Shown: positions 42,204 through 50,496, numbered from the stretch's first letter. The stretch: DNA of 64,000 nucleotides from Pyrobaculum ferrireducens (GCF_000234805.1 NC_016645.1:1464391-1528390); one strand, 5' to 3'. A program made the numbers and translations. Notes: generated from the sequence alone by a model not told the origin.

Positions 42204-42232
42204 ACCTTTATAATGCATATTTTTTCACACCT

Positions 42233-42409
42233 ATGCACAAAGAAATTGACCCAGTCTGCGGGATGGAGGTAAACTCCTCCACCGCCAAGTACAAGACCCT
42301 CTACAAGGGGAAAGCCTACTACTTCTGCTCACCTGCCTGTAAAGAGGCGTTTGAAAAAAATCCAGAATACTACCTAAAACACGGCCCCCAGGGAATGCCA
42401 CACCACTAA
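42233..42409 (+). CDS. YHS-domain protein
   Basis: A 58-aa protein from ATG 42233: DPVCGMEVNSS, KYKTLYKGKAYYFCSPACKEAFEKNPEYYL, the full YHS motif (Cys, later CxxxC). YHS domains accompany copper ATPases and act as metal-binding or transfer units. A His-rich tail closes it. The TATA-like TTTATAATGC lies about 25 nt upstream, within the 3' end region of the preceding gene. Confidence 0.87.
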   Translation: MHKEIDPVCGMEVNSSTAKYKTLYKGKAYYFCSPACKEAFEKNPEYYLKHGPQGMPHH

Positions 42410-42529
42410 ATCCGCCTCTCATCCGGCGCTCCCCGGGGCGTCGAAACTTCGATACACACCAAACACGGGACATTAGGCGACATGGACACCAAGCGACAAA
42501 CAGCACCAGGCCGACACCACCTAAACTCT

Positions 42530-42946
42530 CTACGCAACTAACCTCCTGAGCATCTCCATAAGCCTAAGCGCGTCCTCTCTATGGGCGTCGAAATTAACTC
42601 TAGTCAGAAAGCTGTGATTTGAATGAAGTCTCTCACAGCATGCAAAGAGTCTGCCCAGAGGCTCCCTCAACTCTTCAGAAAGTCTCTCTATAATTTCGGC
42701 GTAGTCCCGGTGGCTGTAGTGTCTCCAACCTCTCTTTTCTGCAACTGCGTTGAGCAACGCCGCGACGGCCCCCCAATACTTCTCCCCACTCTGGGCCAAG
42801 TCGCCCTTTGCATAAAGCTCCTCGGCCTCCTTTAGGTACTTCTCATGTAACTCCAAGTAGATCTTAACCCTAACGTCAGGATCAAGCTGTCGCGTCAACG
42901 CATCGATCACCAACTCCTCTACGCTACTACCCCTCTCCTCGGCCAT
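42530..42946 (-). CDS. PaREP1-family protein
   Basis: A 138-aa helical protein, relative of 29561-30031: YLELHEKYLKEAEELYAKGDLAQSGEKYWGAVAALLNAVAEKRGW, SHRDYAEIIERL and FDAHREDALRLMEMLRRL match the PaREP1 pattern. Function is unknown. The gene is at the end of the copper island and next to a GC-rich relic (43025-43200), a setting seen for mobile or accessory genes. Confidence 0.82.
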   Translation of the reverse strand: MAEERGSSVEELVIDALTRQLDPDVRVKIYLELHEKYLKEAEELYAKGDLAQSGEKYWGAVAALLNAVAEKRGWRHYSHRDYAEIIERLSEELREPLGRLFACCERLHSNHSFLTRVNFDAHREDALRLMEMLRRLVA

Positions 42947-43238
42947 CTTTTTCAGCTATTTAAAAAGCACCTGGGGGATACTTATCGTAGCCTACATCGA
43001 GTATTCATTATATTCTTTAGTAGGAAACCCCCAGGTTGATCTCTCCCCGGGGACTTGCCGGTGCAAGCATCCGCGGCCCGCCTCCCGTGAATTCTGGAGA
43101 AGTGAAGGGAGAGTCCCCCCGCGGCGTGTCCAAGGGCTGGCTATCGGTAGGGTGCTACGTCTAGGGCTTCTATCGGCGGCCGTGATGCGGCGGTGTGTAT
43201 CTAGATTTAATTTATATATACGAGTCGACAGTTGTATA
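42947..43238. other. Non-coding stretch with GC-rich possible insertion-element end
   Basis: 292 bp. From about 43025 to 43200 it is GC-rich and rich in short hairpins, such as CCGGGG near 43046-43060. Read on the minus strand it resembles the 3' tail of IS200/IS605-type tnpB genes, without a surviving frame. The final 30 bp contain AATTTATATATA (43209-43220), the promoter of the next gene. Confidence 0.35.
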
Positions 43239-43676
43239 ATGAAAGTGGCAGTTGCATGCAACCAGGAAAACGTCGTGTTCCCGGGGCACTTCGCCCACGC
43301 CCCCAAATTCCGTATATACATGTACGAGGGCGGCCAACTAAAACTTCTTGAGGAGAGGACAAACCCCCTAGGCTCCGTGCCGGACTACGACGAGCACCAC
43401 CACCATCACCACCACGAAATCGGCGTCATGAATACAGATTTCCAAGGCGAGGAGGCGCCTCCGGCCCACGGCCTCCCCAAGTATCAGTGGCTTAGAGACA
43501 AGGTGTTGCCGGATGTGGACGTGGTGATAGCCGCCGGCGCCTGCCAGACCAGCTACAGATTCTTCACTAGCTCCGGCGTGAAGATGCTGTTTACAGACCC
43601 GGTAGAGGTGTCCACACTCGAGGAGTACATAGCCAGCGACCCCGGCTCCTTCGAGGAGGCTCTAAGCCAGGCGTGA
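43239..43676 (+). CDS. NifX/NafY-like dinitrogenase-cofactor-family protein with His tract
   Basis: A 145-aa protein from ATG 43239, placed by AATTTATATATA about 25 nt upstream. VAVACNQENVVFPGHFAHAPKFRIY is the NifX/FeMo-cofactor-biosynthesis fold start. Seven His in a row (residues 53-59) form a likely metal-binding loop. DVVIAAGACQTSYRFFTSSGVKMLF is the conserved second half. No nitrogenase genes are near, so it may handle Fe-S or other metal clusters. It is 1 nt from the CDGSH gene, with which it is probably co-transcribed. Confidence 0.82.
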   Translation: MKVAVACNQENVVFPGHFAHAPKFRIYMYEGGQLKLLEERTNPLGSVPDYDEHHHHHHHEIGVMNTDFQGEEAPPAHGLPKYQWLRDKVLPDVDVVIAAGACQTSYRFFTSSGVKMLFTDPVEVSTLEEYIASDPGSFEEALSQA

Positions 43677-43677
43677 C

Positions 43678-43848
43678 ATGATTAGGATAATCGCAAGAGA
43701 AAACGGCCCTCTTCTAGTGGAGGTAGACGGCCAGGTACAGTACGCCCTCTGCCGTTGCGGGCACTCAGAGAAGAAGCCGTTTTGCTCAGGTGCGCACAAG
43801 GCTGTGGGCTTCAAAGCGCCAGAGGCTATTATAGAAGTAGCTAAGTAG
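43678..43848 (+). CDS. CDGSH-type iron-sulfur protein
   Basis: A 56-aa protein. CRCGHSEKKPFCSGAHK (residues 25-41) is the CxC-x2-S-x3-P-x-C-(D/S)-G-x-H motif that binds a [2Fe-2S] cluster with three Cys and one His. The usual Asp of CDGSH is Ser here (CSGAH), which is a known kind of variation. Its length and single domain match archaeal CDGSH proteins. ATG 43678 follows the NifX-like stop by 1 nt. This gene is short and easily missed. Confidence 0.87.
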   Translation: MIRIIARENGPLLVEVDGQVQYALCRCGHSEKKPFCSGAHKAVGFKAPEAIIEVAK

Positions 43849-44032
43849 GGCTGAACTTATGGAAATTGAGTTTTTACAAACATTATATTTACTAGTGCTT
43901 TAATAATCAAATATCATTTGTAGATTATATGACAGTCTTTTATTTTTATAGATTGAGGCTTGTTTCTACTTGTATATTTCTATTTTTCTTTTGTCTGTCT
44001 ATAATTTTAAATCTACCGGCTTGTGTTTATGC

Positions 44033-45124
44033 ATGATTGTGGTGGTTGGGGGAGGCGTGGTGGGGCTTTTCGCCGCCTACTATCTAAAACGCGAGGGCGT
44101 GGACGTAGCCCTCGTCGAGGCCCGCGACATCGCCCACTCCTCGCGGGCGGCCGCGGGTGTGCTGGAATTTACCAAGTTTGAACTCAATAGGATAAATGTG
44201 GGGGGGTACGCGAGCCGCTACTTGAAGATGATTAGGAGCGGCAAGGCGGCGCTACGCCGCATAGACCCTCTCTGGCTCTTGACTTATTTAAAGATGTACG
44301 GCAGGGATCCCGGCGCCGACGTGTGGGCATTTATGAGCGAGATGGCCCAGTTCTCCAAGAGGGAGTATTTCAGACTCGCCGAGGAGTCAAACGACTTCGA
44401 GCTGAGGGAGGAGCCCGTCTACGAGGTGGTTGACGAAGTGGAGAAGGAGGTCGACTCGCTGAGGCGGGATCCGCTTAGGCCGAGGTTTGAGGTGGGGGAG
44501 CTGGACGGGAGGCGGGTAATTGTGTATCTAGACGCCGTGGTGGTGTCAACGGACCTGCTCGCGGATAGACTGGTCAGGGAGCTGAGCGGGGTTAAGATAA
44601 TTAAGAAACGTGCCGCCGAGCTGGAGGACAAACATTTGGTTCTGGAAGACGGCGAGAGGCTGGCCGTGGACGGCGTCGTGTTTGCCAGCGGGTGGTGGTG
44701 CCGCAGGATGGGCGTCCCGGTGGCGCCGCTGAAGGGATACGGCGTCAGAGCCGCCGCGGCCCAGAAGCCAGGCAAGACCATAGCCGACTTCGTGGGCGGG
44801 GTATTCGTAGTGCCTTTCTCCAGGTGGGTGAAAATCACGGGGAGGTTTGACGTGGATCCATATCCAGACCTGAAGTACCTAGACAAGGTGCTGGAGGCGG
44901 CGCGGCGCTGGGTCCCAAGCTTCGAGGTGTTCGACACGGCGGTGGGCTACAGGCCCTGCACCCCAGACGGGTTGCCGATCCTAGAGAGGCGGGGCGACGC
45001 GGTCATCGCCACCGGGACCTGCAGACTTGGCTGGACCTACGGCCCCGCAATGGGGAAGCTCGCCGCCGAGCTGGCGCTGGGCAGGAGGGGGGACACCCCC
45101 CTCACAACTAGGAGGTTTAGGTAA
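44033..45124 (+). CDS. FAD-dependent oxidoreductase (DAO/DadA family)
   Basis: A 363-aa protein. VVVGGGVVGLFAAYYLKREG is the dinucleotide-binding motif; the middle carries DAO-type features, and the C-terminal motif GYRPCTPDGLPIL with GTCRLGWTYGPAMGKLAAELA closes the FAD site. Such enzymes oxidise amino or imino acids (D-amino acid, glycine, proline or sarcosine); the substrate is not readable. ATG 44033 is chosen; TTTTAAAT lies about 28 nt upstream, and the longer frame has A/T-rich non-coding-like sequence. Convergent with the next cluster. Confidence 0.82.
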   Translation: MIVVVGGGVVGLFAAYYLKREGVDVALVEARDIAHSSRAAAGVLEFTKFELNRINVGGYASRYLKMIRSGKAALRRIDPLWLLTYLKMYGRDPGADVWAFMSEMAQFSKREYFRLAEESNDFELREEPVYEVVDEVEKEVDSLRRDPLRPRFEVGELDGRRVIVYLDAVVVSTDLLADRLVRELSGVKIIKKRAAELEDKHLVLEDGERLAVDGVVFASGWWCRRMGVPVAPLKGYGVRAAAAQKPGKTIADFVGGVFVVPFSRWVKITGRFDVDPYPDLKYLDKVLEAARRWVPSFEVFDTAVGYRPCTPDGLPILERRGDAVIATGTCRLGWTYGPAMGKLAAELALGRRGDTPLTTRRFR

Positions 45125-45407
45125 GCGAGGCGCAACGGTCCTTTATCAACTTGGCGAGGTTTTCAAGCCCCAGCTTGAGGGTGTAGAACACCAGCACGTA
45201 GACTCTGTGGCTGTCCCTCACCGAGAGGCACAAGCCGCCGCAGTACCTCTCCACCACGTCTTCGATCCTGCAGCCGCCGTGGGCTGGCGGTAGCTTGATC
45301 ACGCCGCCCTCGGCGTATATCAGCGTCTTCAGGTTGCAGGTGCAGACAATTTCAAACACCACATCCTCTACACACCTTTTGGCGTCTCTGGTAAACACCT
45401 CAAGCAT
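45117..45407 (-). CDS. Unknown Cys-rich protein in TusA-like operon
   Basis: A 96-aa protein from ATG 45407, which shares one base with the stop of the preceding gene (TAATG). It has several Cys (RCVEDVVFEIVCTCN, GGCRIEDVVERYCGGLC) and a helical C terminus. No family is recognised. It is the third gene after the TusA-like gene; sulfur or metal handling is suggested by its Cys and its context only. Confidence 0.55.
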   Translation of the reverse strand: MLEVFTRDAKRCVEDVVFEIVCTCNLKTLIYAEGGVIKLPPAHGGCRIEDVVERYCGGLCLSVRDSHRVYVLVFYTLKLGLENLAKLIKDRCASLT

Positions 45408-45673
45408 TATATCACCAGAACCGGCCTCCCACGGCACGCCTCTATAAAGCTAAGTGGCCCCGCGGTTTTAAAATCTGGAGGAACCTCCCACGGAGTGTAG
45501 GTACATATCCTCACCTCGCCGAGCGAGGCGGCTTTTTCGGCGAGTTTTCGACCACCCATAGCTAGAAATATATATCTCGGCTTAAATATTTCCAGTAGTT
45601 TAAGCGCCGCCTCGTCCGGGGTGATTACCAAGGCGCAGATTACCTCGTCCTCTTTATTAGAAACCTCATCCAT
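45407..45673 (-). CDS. Unknown small alpha/beta protein in TusA-like operon
   Basis: An 88-aa protein with alternating strands and helices: EVICALVITPDEAALKLLEIF, YIFLAMGGRKLAEKAASLG, VRICTYTPWEVPP. It overlaps the TusA-like gene by 34 nt and the following gene by 1 nt. No family is recognised; a flavodoxin- or DsrE-like half is possible but unproven. Confidence 0.5.
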   Translation of the reverse strand: MDEVSNKEDEVICALVITPDEAALKLLEIFKPRYIFLAMGGRKLAEKAASLGEVRICTYTPWEVPPDFKTAGPLSFIEACRGRPVLVI

Positions 45674-45873
45674 CCCCCCTCCAGCTCCGTGTATTCAACC
45701 AGCTCGTTCTTTGTGAATTTACACCACACCGGTATGTCCTCCTTCGCACAAGGGTCGTTTGTAATAACCTCAAGGTAGCCCCCTACCGGCACGTCCGCGA
45801 TAGCCTTCCTCAACTCTACAGGTCCCAGGCAGTGGGAGCCGCTTATTTTTATGCTCTTCTTTACAACCTCCAC
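45640..45873 (-). CDS. TusA/SirA-like sulfur carrier with altered CPxP motif
   Basis: A 77-aa protein. CLGPVELRKAIADVPVGGYLEV, ITNDPCAKEDIPVWCKFTKNELVEY and a final beta strand match the TusA/SirA fold. The usual Cys-Pro-x-Pro motif reads Cys-Leu-Gly-Pro, so the active Cys is kept, but the first Pro is Leu. TusA proteins carry sulfane sulfur. With DsrE-like proteins nearby (45943-46380, 54945-55295) it may move sulfur to or from the Dsr system. First gene of a three-gene operon. Confidence 0.82.
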   Translation of the reverse strand: MEVVKKSIKISGSHCLGPVELRKAIADVPVGGYLEVITNDPCAKEDIPVWCKFTKNELVEYTELEGGWMRFLIKRTR

Positions 45874-45942
45874 GGAGGCTCTGCAGATTGTTCTAAATAA
45901 GAGTTATTAACTAGGGGGCTTGGAATACAAGAAAAAGGGGGG

Positions 45943-46380
45943 TTAGATGAACAGCGTCACAGCGGCGTCCTTCGCCCTCTCTAGGAAGGTAGCTGCGCCG
46001 ACTACGTCGTCGACAAAGTCGGCGAGTGCGGACTTGTCCTTTATGCCAAACATCTCCATTGTGGTGGAGCATGCATACACCTTCACATTCCCCATAGCCT
46101 TTGCCTGCCTCATCAGCTCGTGCCACGGTGGGAAGTTCATCTGCATTATTGCCTGCGCAACCGCCGGGGCGTATTCCGAGAAGTCGGCCGAGATCTTAGG
46201 CGGAGCGTTGAGGAGCTCCTTCCTAATGGCGTTGAGGCCCCAGAAGGTGAAGAACACCTCCACCTCCCAGCCCCCCGCCGCCGCCGCGCTTGACAATATG
46301 GCAACCGGATAAAGCTTATCGGCGGTGCCAGACCATGCAATTATAGCCAGCTTGTTCTTTTTCTCGATTTTCTCAGCCAT
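45943..46380 (-). CDS. DsrE-like sulfur-transfer protein
   Basis: A 145-aa protein of the DsrE/DsrE2 fold. KLAIIAWSGTADKLYPVAILSSAAAAGGWEVEVFFTFWGL is the N-terminal half, and KVYACSTTMEMFGI carries the single Cys expected to hold sulfur. The C-terminal GAATFLERAKDAAVTLFI is usual for the family. It lies 69 bp upstream of the TusA-like gene on the same strand, and may deliver sulfur to it or receive it. A second DsrE-like protein is encoded at 54945-55295. Confidence 0.82.
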   Translation of the reverse strand: MAEKIEKKNKLAIIAWSGTADKLYPVAILSSAAAAGGWEVEVFFTFWGLNAIRKELLNAPPKISADFSEYAPAVAQAIMQMNFPPWHELMRQAKAMGNVKVYACSTTMEMFGIKDKSALADFVDDVVGAATFLERAKDAAVTLFI

Positions 46381-46476
46381 AACCCCCCGTCCGTTTCTCG
46401 ATTTTAAATATTATTAACAAGTGGCTGGCTTATCTAAATTCTCGAAAACAATATATGGAGAAGTCGCATCAAGTAC

Positions 46477-46734
46477 ATGAAGAGAGAGGAGTGCATCGTG
46501 TACAAGTTGAGATTCAAGACGTATATAGACGCGGTGAGGTTCCTGACACATCTAGCTGAGATCGCGGAGAGGCATGGGCACCACCCAGACGTGGAGCTGA
46601 AATATACAAACCTAGTCCTCAGGCTCACCACCCACGACGCCGGCAACAAAATAACCGACAGAGACCTCGCGCTAGCCAAGGAAATAGATAGACTAATCGA
46701 GGCACACAGAGACGCTATTTCCAGCGCCGAGTAG
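46477..46734 (+). CDS. Pterin-4a-carbinolamine dehydratase
   Basis: An 85-aa protein. The PCD motif is visible: RHGHHPDVELKYTNLVLRLTTHDAGNKITDRDLALAKEID (active-site His-His-Pro, then Tyr, His, Asp). Such enzymes dehydrate 4a-hydroxytetrahydropterins; in prokaryotes without aromatic amino acid hydroxylases the same family may serve molybdopterin metabolism. The length (about 85-100 aa) fits. It is monocistronic. Confidence 0.87.
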   Translation: MKREECIVYKLRFKTYIDAVRFLTHLAEIAERHGHHPDVELKYTNLVLRLTTHDAGNKITDRDLALAKEIDRLIEAHRDAISSAE

Positions 46735-47018
46735 CGAGACGTCGAGGCGGCCAGCCGCCGCGGCTACGGCTAGACAAGTCTCTGACCGCATTGGGCCATT
46801 CACCACCCGACCGCGTAGTGGGGCCGGGCTAACCCATCCACGCCTCCGCCGACCCGCTCGGCGTATCCTAGCAACGACCGTTGCACATTTGGTGAATCCC
46901 CCGCCGCTCTCCACGTCTCTTTGCCGGATGCCAACACAGCGACCTAACTAGAAAGGGGGGTAAGCAACAACCTGGGGATCGGCCACGTCATAATTCAGTT
47001 CTATGTACGTAGATGCTC
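46735..47018. other. 284-bp non-coding stretch
   Basis: Between the pterin dehydratase gene and the 3' end of the YyaL-type gene. It is GC-rich at 46740-46900, with short complementary segments; a minus-strand frame of 73 codons has no protein-like order. Another insertion-element tail is possible, but nothing is certain. Confidence 0.3.
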
Positions 47019-49022
47019 CTACGCTAGCTTGTAGGTGTTTTTCATAAATTCTGCCACCGCCTTCTCTAGCTCTGCCGCTGTTTTTATCGGCAGGCTACAG
47101 GCATTACCGGCGCATATATACGCCGCCGGCTTCGGGCCGCTGAGCATAGACCTAACCGCCGGATCCTTATAGGGCCAGTCCCCCTGTACTGGCACGACAA
47201 CCATCCAGGGCCTGTAGATCGACAGCGCCGCCTTCCACATCTCCTCCGACTCCCCCACCACCACGACGCGGGGCACCCCCCAGCTGAGGAGACCGAGCGC
47301 CAGCCACAGCCCCGCGGCCGAGGGCCCCACCCTCTCCATCTTGCCGTACACCGCAGACACCGCCTTGTAAGCCGCCTCTGCGAAGTCCCGCCTCCCCACC
47401 ACCTCTGACAGCGCCGCCAGCGCAATCGACGCCAGGGCGTTCCCCGAGAAGTTCGGCGTATCCAGCACAGGGTAGTGCGGCGTGGCCACAACCGGGTCAA
47501 CCTCCTCCACGTCCCTAAAGCCGCCGGCGTCTAGGTACCTCGCGGCGAGGATCTCCCCCGCGGCCCGCGCCGCCTCGATAAACTCCAGCCTGGCGGTGTG
47601 GGAGAAGCCCTCTACCCACGCCAAGACGCAGTATGCGTAGTCCTCGACGGTGGGCCTCCCCACCGGCCTGCCCTCTCTAAAGCCGTGGGGAAACCCGCCG
47701 ACGCGCGCCAGATGCCCGGCGAATAGCTCAAGCGTCTTAACGGCATGCCCCACGTCGCCGACCGAGGCGAGCCTGGCCGAGAGGAGTTCCGCGTAGGCCG
47801 CGGCGCAGCTCCACCCCACGTACACGGTGGTGTCTGTGTAGGGCGGCTTCCTGCGGCCCCTCGCCTCGGCTAGGCGGCGGTACACCTCCTCCACCTCGGG
47901 GCCCTCCATGGGCTCAGCCACGTACAGCGTCGCCTTGCCCTCAGGCCACGGCCGCGTCTCGAAGCCGAAGTGCCGAGCCGCCACTGGGTACAGCTCGCCC
48001 AAGACCTCCTTCACCTCGTTGAGGCCCCAGCGGTAGTAGCCGCCCTCCTCGCCTTCCACATCTGCGTCTTGGCTGGCGTAGTACCCACCGCCCGAGGCCC
48101 TCATGAAGACGTCCAGCCACTTCACTATGCCAGCCGCCGTCTTTCTATACAGCGGGTTTCCAAACTGTCTGTAAGCCTTGGCGTAGAGCGCCAGGAGCTC
48201 CGCGTTGTCGATCAGGAGCTTCTCGTAGTGCGGAATCAGCCAGTACCTATCCGTGGAGTATCTAAAGAAGCCCCCTAGGAGGTGGTCGTATATGCCGCCG
48301 CGGGCCATGGCCGTCAGCGTGGCCTCCGCCATCTTTCGGTAGACCCCCACCTCGTCGTAGAAATGCCTAAACAGTAGTAGCTCCAGCTGGGTGATAGGTG
48401 GGAACTTAGGCGCCCCGCCGAAGCCGCCGAACTCCTCGTCGAAGGACGACGCCAGCGCCGCCAGCACATCTAGCTGAGCCTCAGGCCTCGGCTCGCCTGG
48501 AGCGGGGGCGTGCCACCTGGCGAGTTCCCGCGTCAAGTCTCTGTGGAACTGCGAGATGTCTCCCCTCTTCTCCCTGTAGGCCTTCAACACCGCCTCCAGC
48601 ACCTCCACCATGCCGGGTAGCCCCGTCTCTCTACGCGGGGGGAGGTAAGTGGCGGCCCATATCACCTCCCCCTCCGGGGTCATGAACACAGTCAGCGGCC
48701 ACCCCGCCTGGCCCGAGATTAGTTGCGCCGCCTCCTGCAGTCGCCTATCCACGTCAGGCCTCTCATCCCGGTCCACCTTGATGGGGACGAAATGCTGGTT
48801 GATATATGCGGCCACCTCCTCGTCGTTGTACGTCTTCTCGTCCATCACGTGGCACCAGTGGCACCACACAGCACCAACGTCCACCAGCACCGGCTTCCCC
48901 TCCCTCCGCGCCGCCTCAAACGCCTCCCTACACCAGCCCCACCACCTAACCCTACTCCTCAAACCCTCCAGCACAAAGGGCGACTTGGACTCGGTGAGGC
49001 ACCTAATCCTAGCCTCCTCCAT
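47019..49022 (-). CDS. YyaL/DUF255-type thioredoxin-domain protein
   Basis: A 667-aa protein from ATG 49022; the upstream frame to 49238 runs into the divergent merA gene and is rejected. N-terminal domain: a thioredoxin-like fold with VGAVWCHWCHVMDEKTY (CxxC, residues ~44-60), VDRDERPDVD and GWPLTVFMTPEGE. The rest is an alpha/alpha toroid as in N-acylglucosamine epimerases. The family (YyaL, SSP411) is widespread but its function is unknown. It shares a 58-bp promoter region with merA. Confidence 0.85.
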   Translation of the reverse strand: MEEARIRCLTESKSPFVLEGLRSRVRWWGWCREAFEAARREGKPVLVDVGAVWCHWCHVMDEKTYNDEEVAAYINQHFVPIKVDRDERPDVDRRLQEAAQLISGQAGWPLTVFMTPEGEVIWAATYLPPRRETGLPGMVEVLEAVLKAYREKRGDISQFHRDLTRELARWHAPAPGEPRPEAQLDVLAALASSFDEEFGGFGGAPKFPPITQLELLLFRHFYDEVGVYRKMAEATLTAMARGGIYDHLLGGFFRYSTDRYWLIPHYEKLLIDNAELLALYAKAYRQFGNPLYRKTAAGIVKWLDVFMRASGGGYYASQDADVEGEEGGYYRWGLNEVKEVLGELYPVAARHFGFETRPWPEGKATLYVAEPMEGPEVEEVYRRLAEARGRRKPPYTDTTVYVGWSCAAAYAELLSARLASVGDVGHAVKTLELFAGHLARVGGFPHGFREGRPVGRPTVEDYAYCVLAWVEGFSHTARLEFIEAARAAGEILAARYLDAGGFRDVEEVDPVVATPHYPVLDTPNFSGNALASIALAALSEVVGRRDFAEAAYKAVSAVYGKMERVGPSAAGLWLALGLLSWGVPRVVVVGESEEMWKAALSIYRPWMVVVPVQGDWPYKDPAVRSMLSGPKPAAYICAGNACSLPIKTAAELEKAVAEFMKNTYKLA

Positions 49023-49080
49023 GTACTGCCCGAATTGCCCAAATAAATGATAATTTATAAACCGCTTCACACACAACCAC

Positions 49081-50490
49081 ATGTCTAGATACGACGTGGT
49101 GGTCCTCGGCGGCGGTAGCGCCGGGGTTGCGGCGGCGGTGAAGGCGGCCCAGCTCGGGGCCAGCGTCGCCGTGGTCAACCAGGGGCCACTCGGGGGCACC
49201 TGTGTAAACGTGGGGTGCGTCCCCAGCAAATTCCTCATCAGAGCCGCCCAGCTGAAGAAAGAGGCGGAGAACCCCTTCTACAAGGGCTTCGAGGCTGTGG
49301 TGAAGGTCGACATCAAGGCGTTGCTGAGCCACATGAAGGATGTCGTCGGCAATCTCCGGAGGGAGAAGTACGACGAGGTTCTGCGCTACTACGACGTGGA
49401 GCTAATCGAGGGCCGGGGGGTATTGGCCGGCCCCCACGTGGTGAAGGTGGGGGAGGGGGTCGTGGAGGGCGATAAGATAATCGTGGCGACAGGCGCCAGG
49501 CCCCGCCTCCCAGACATTCCGGGGCTTAAAGAGGCTCTGGAGAGGGGACTCGCCTACACCAACGAGGAGTTTTTCAAGCTCGACAATATCCCATCGTCTG
49601 TGGTTTTCATCGGGGGTGGGGCCATAGCGGCCGAGCTGTCGCAGGCCTTGGCGAGGCTGGGGGTAGACGTCTCCGTTATCCACCGCGGCCGCCTGCTGAA
49701 GTACGAAGAGGAAGTTGCTTCCGAGTATCTTGAAGAGGTCTTGAGGGATGACGGGGTAAAGCTGATAAGAGGCGAGGCCTCCGCCGTGGAGGTCAGAGGC
49801 GGCGAGGTGGTGGTGAGGCACAGCGGCGGCGAGGTGAAGGCAGAGGCTGTTTTCGTTGCAACCGGCAGAGTCCCCAACGTGGAGCCGCTGGGAGGCTTGC
49901 TTAAACTCGCCCCCCACGGCGGGGTTGAGGTAAACGAGAGGATGGAGACCTCCCTCCCCGGGGTGTACGCCGCGGGGGACGTCACGGGGGGCCTAGGCGG
50001 TGTGCGCTTCCTGGAGAACGCCGCGGCGCGGCAGGGGGTGGTAGCGGCGGTCAACGCATTGGGCGGCAGGGCCGTGTTTAACCCGGCGGCGGTGCCGAGG
50101 GTGGTGTTTACAGACCCGGCGGTGGCCAGCGTGGGGCTGAGAGAGGAGGACATGTTGAAGAGCGGCGTCGGCTGTAGGTGCAGAGCGGCGCCTATAGACG
50201 CCGTGGCGGCTGGGTGGACCCGGGGCAAGACAAGGGGCTTCATAAAGATAAACACATATCCCGAGACGTGGAAAATCACGGCGAAGCGGGGAAGGATCGC
50301 AGGCGCCCTCGTGGTGGCCCCCGAGGCCGAGGAGCTGATTAATGTATTTGCGCTGGCGGTACAGATGGGGCTAACCGTAGACGACCTGGTGGAGTGGTTG
50401 CCAAGCTTCCCCTCGTACGGCGAAGCCGCGCGGCTAGCCGCCCTGGCCTTCTACACAGACCCGACAAAGCTGAGCTGTTGCGGGGGGTGA
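49081..50490 (+). CDS. merA: Mercuric reductase
   Basis: A 469-aa class I pyridine-nucleotide-disulfide oxidoreductase. VVLGGGSAGVAAAVKAAQLG binds FAD; GGTCVNVGCVPSKF has the redox-active Cys pair; the NAD(P)H site is VFIGGGAIAAELSQALARLG; the end is KLSCCGG, where the vicinal Cys pair that delivers Hg(II) in MerA lies. The usual N-terminal HMA domain is absent, as in archaeal MerA proteins. It reduces Hg(II) to volatile Hg(0). No MerR or ArsR-type regulator is adjacent. TTTATAAA lies about 25 nt before the ATG. Confidence 0.88.
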   Translation: MSRYDVVVLGGGSAGVAAAVKAAQLGASVAVVNQGPLGGTCVNVGCVPSKFLIRAAQLKKEAENPFYKGFEAVVKVDIKALLSHMKDVVGNLRREKYDEVLRYYDVELIEGRGVLAGPHVVKVGEGVVEGDKIIVATGARPRLPDIPGLKEALERGLAYTNEEFFKLDNIPSSVVFIGGGAIAAELSQALARLGVDVSVIHRGRLLKYEEEVASEYLEEVLRDDGVKLIRGEASAVEVRGGEVVVRHSGGEVKAEAVFVATGRVPNVEPLGGLLKLAPHGGVEVNERMETSLPGVYAAGDVTGGLGGVRFLENAAARQGVVAAVNALGGRAVFNPAAVPRVVFTDPAVASVGLREEDMLKSGVGCRCRAAPIDAVAAGWTRGKTRGFIKINTYPETWKITAKRGRIAGALVVAPEAEELINVFALAVQMGLTVDDLVEWLPSFPSYGEAARLAALAFYTDPTKLSCCGG

Positions 50491-50496
50491 AAAAAA

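Noticed and set aside
42410-42529. Possible gene or repeat between YHS and PaREP1 genes
   Set aside because: Only a short GC-rich region without pairing or ORF strong enough to support a feature.
46693-46914. 73-codon minus-strand frame after the pterin dehydratase gene
   Set aside because: Arg/Gly-rich shadow-like sequence without family resemblance; possibly relic DNA, but not supported as a gene.
49023-49238. N-terminal extension of the YyaL-type protein
   Set aside because: It overlaps the start of merA on the other strand, lacks family similarity and is Thr/Pro-rich shadow sequence; ATG 49022 fits the family start and a TATA box.
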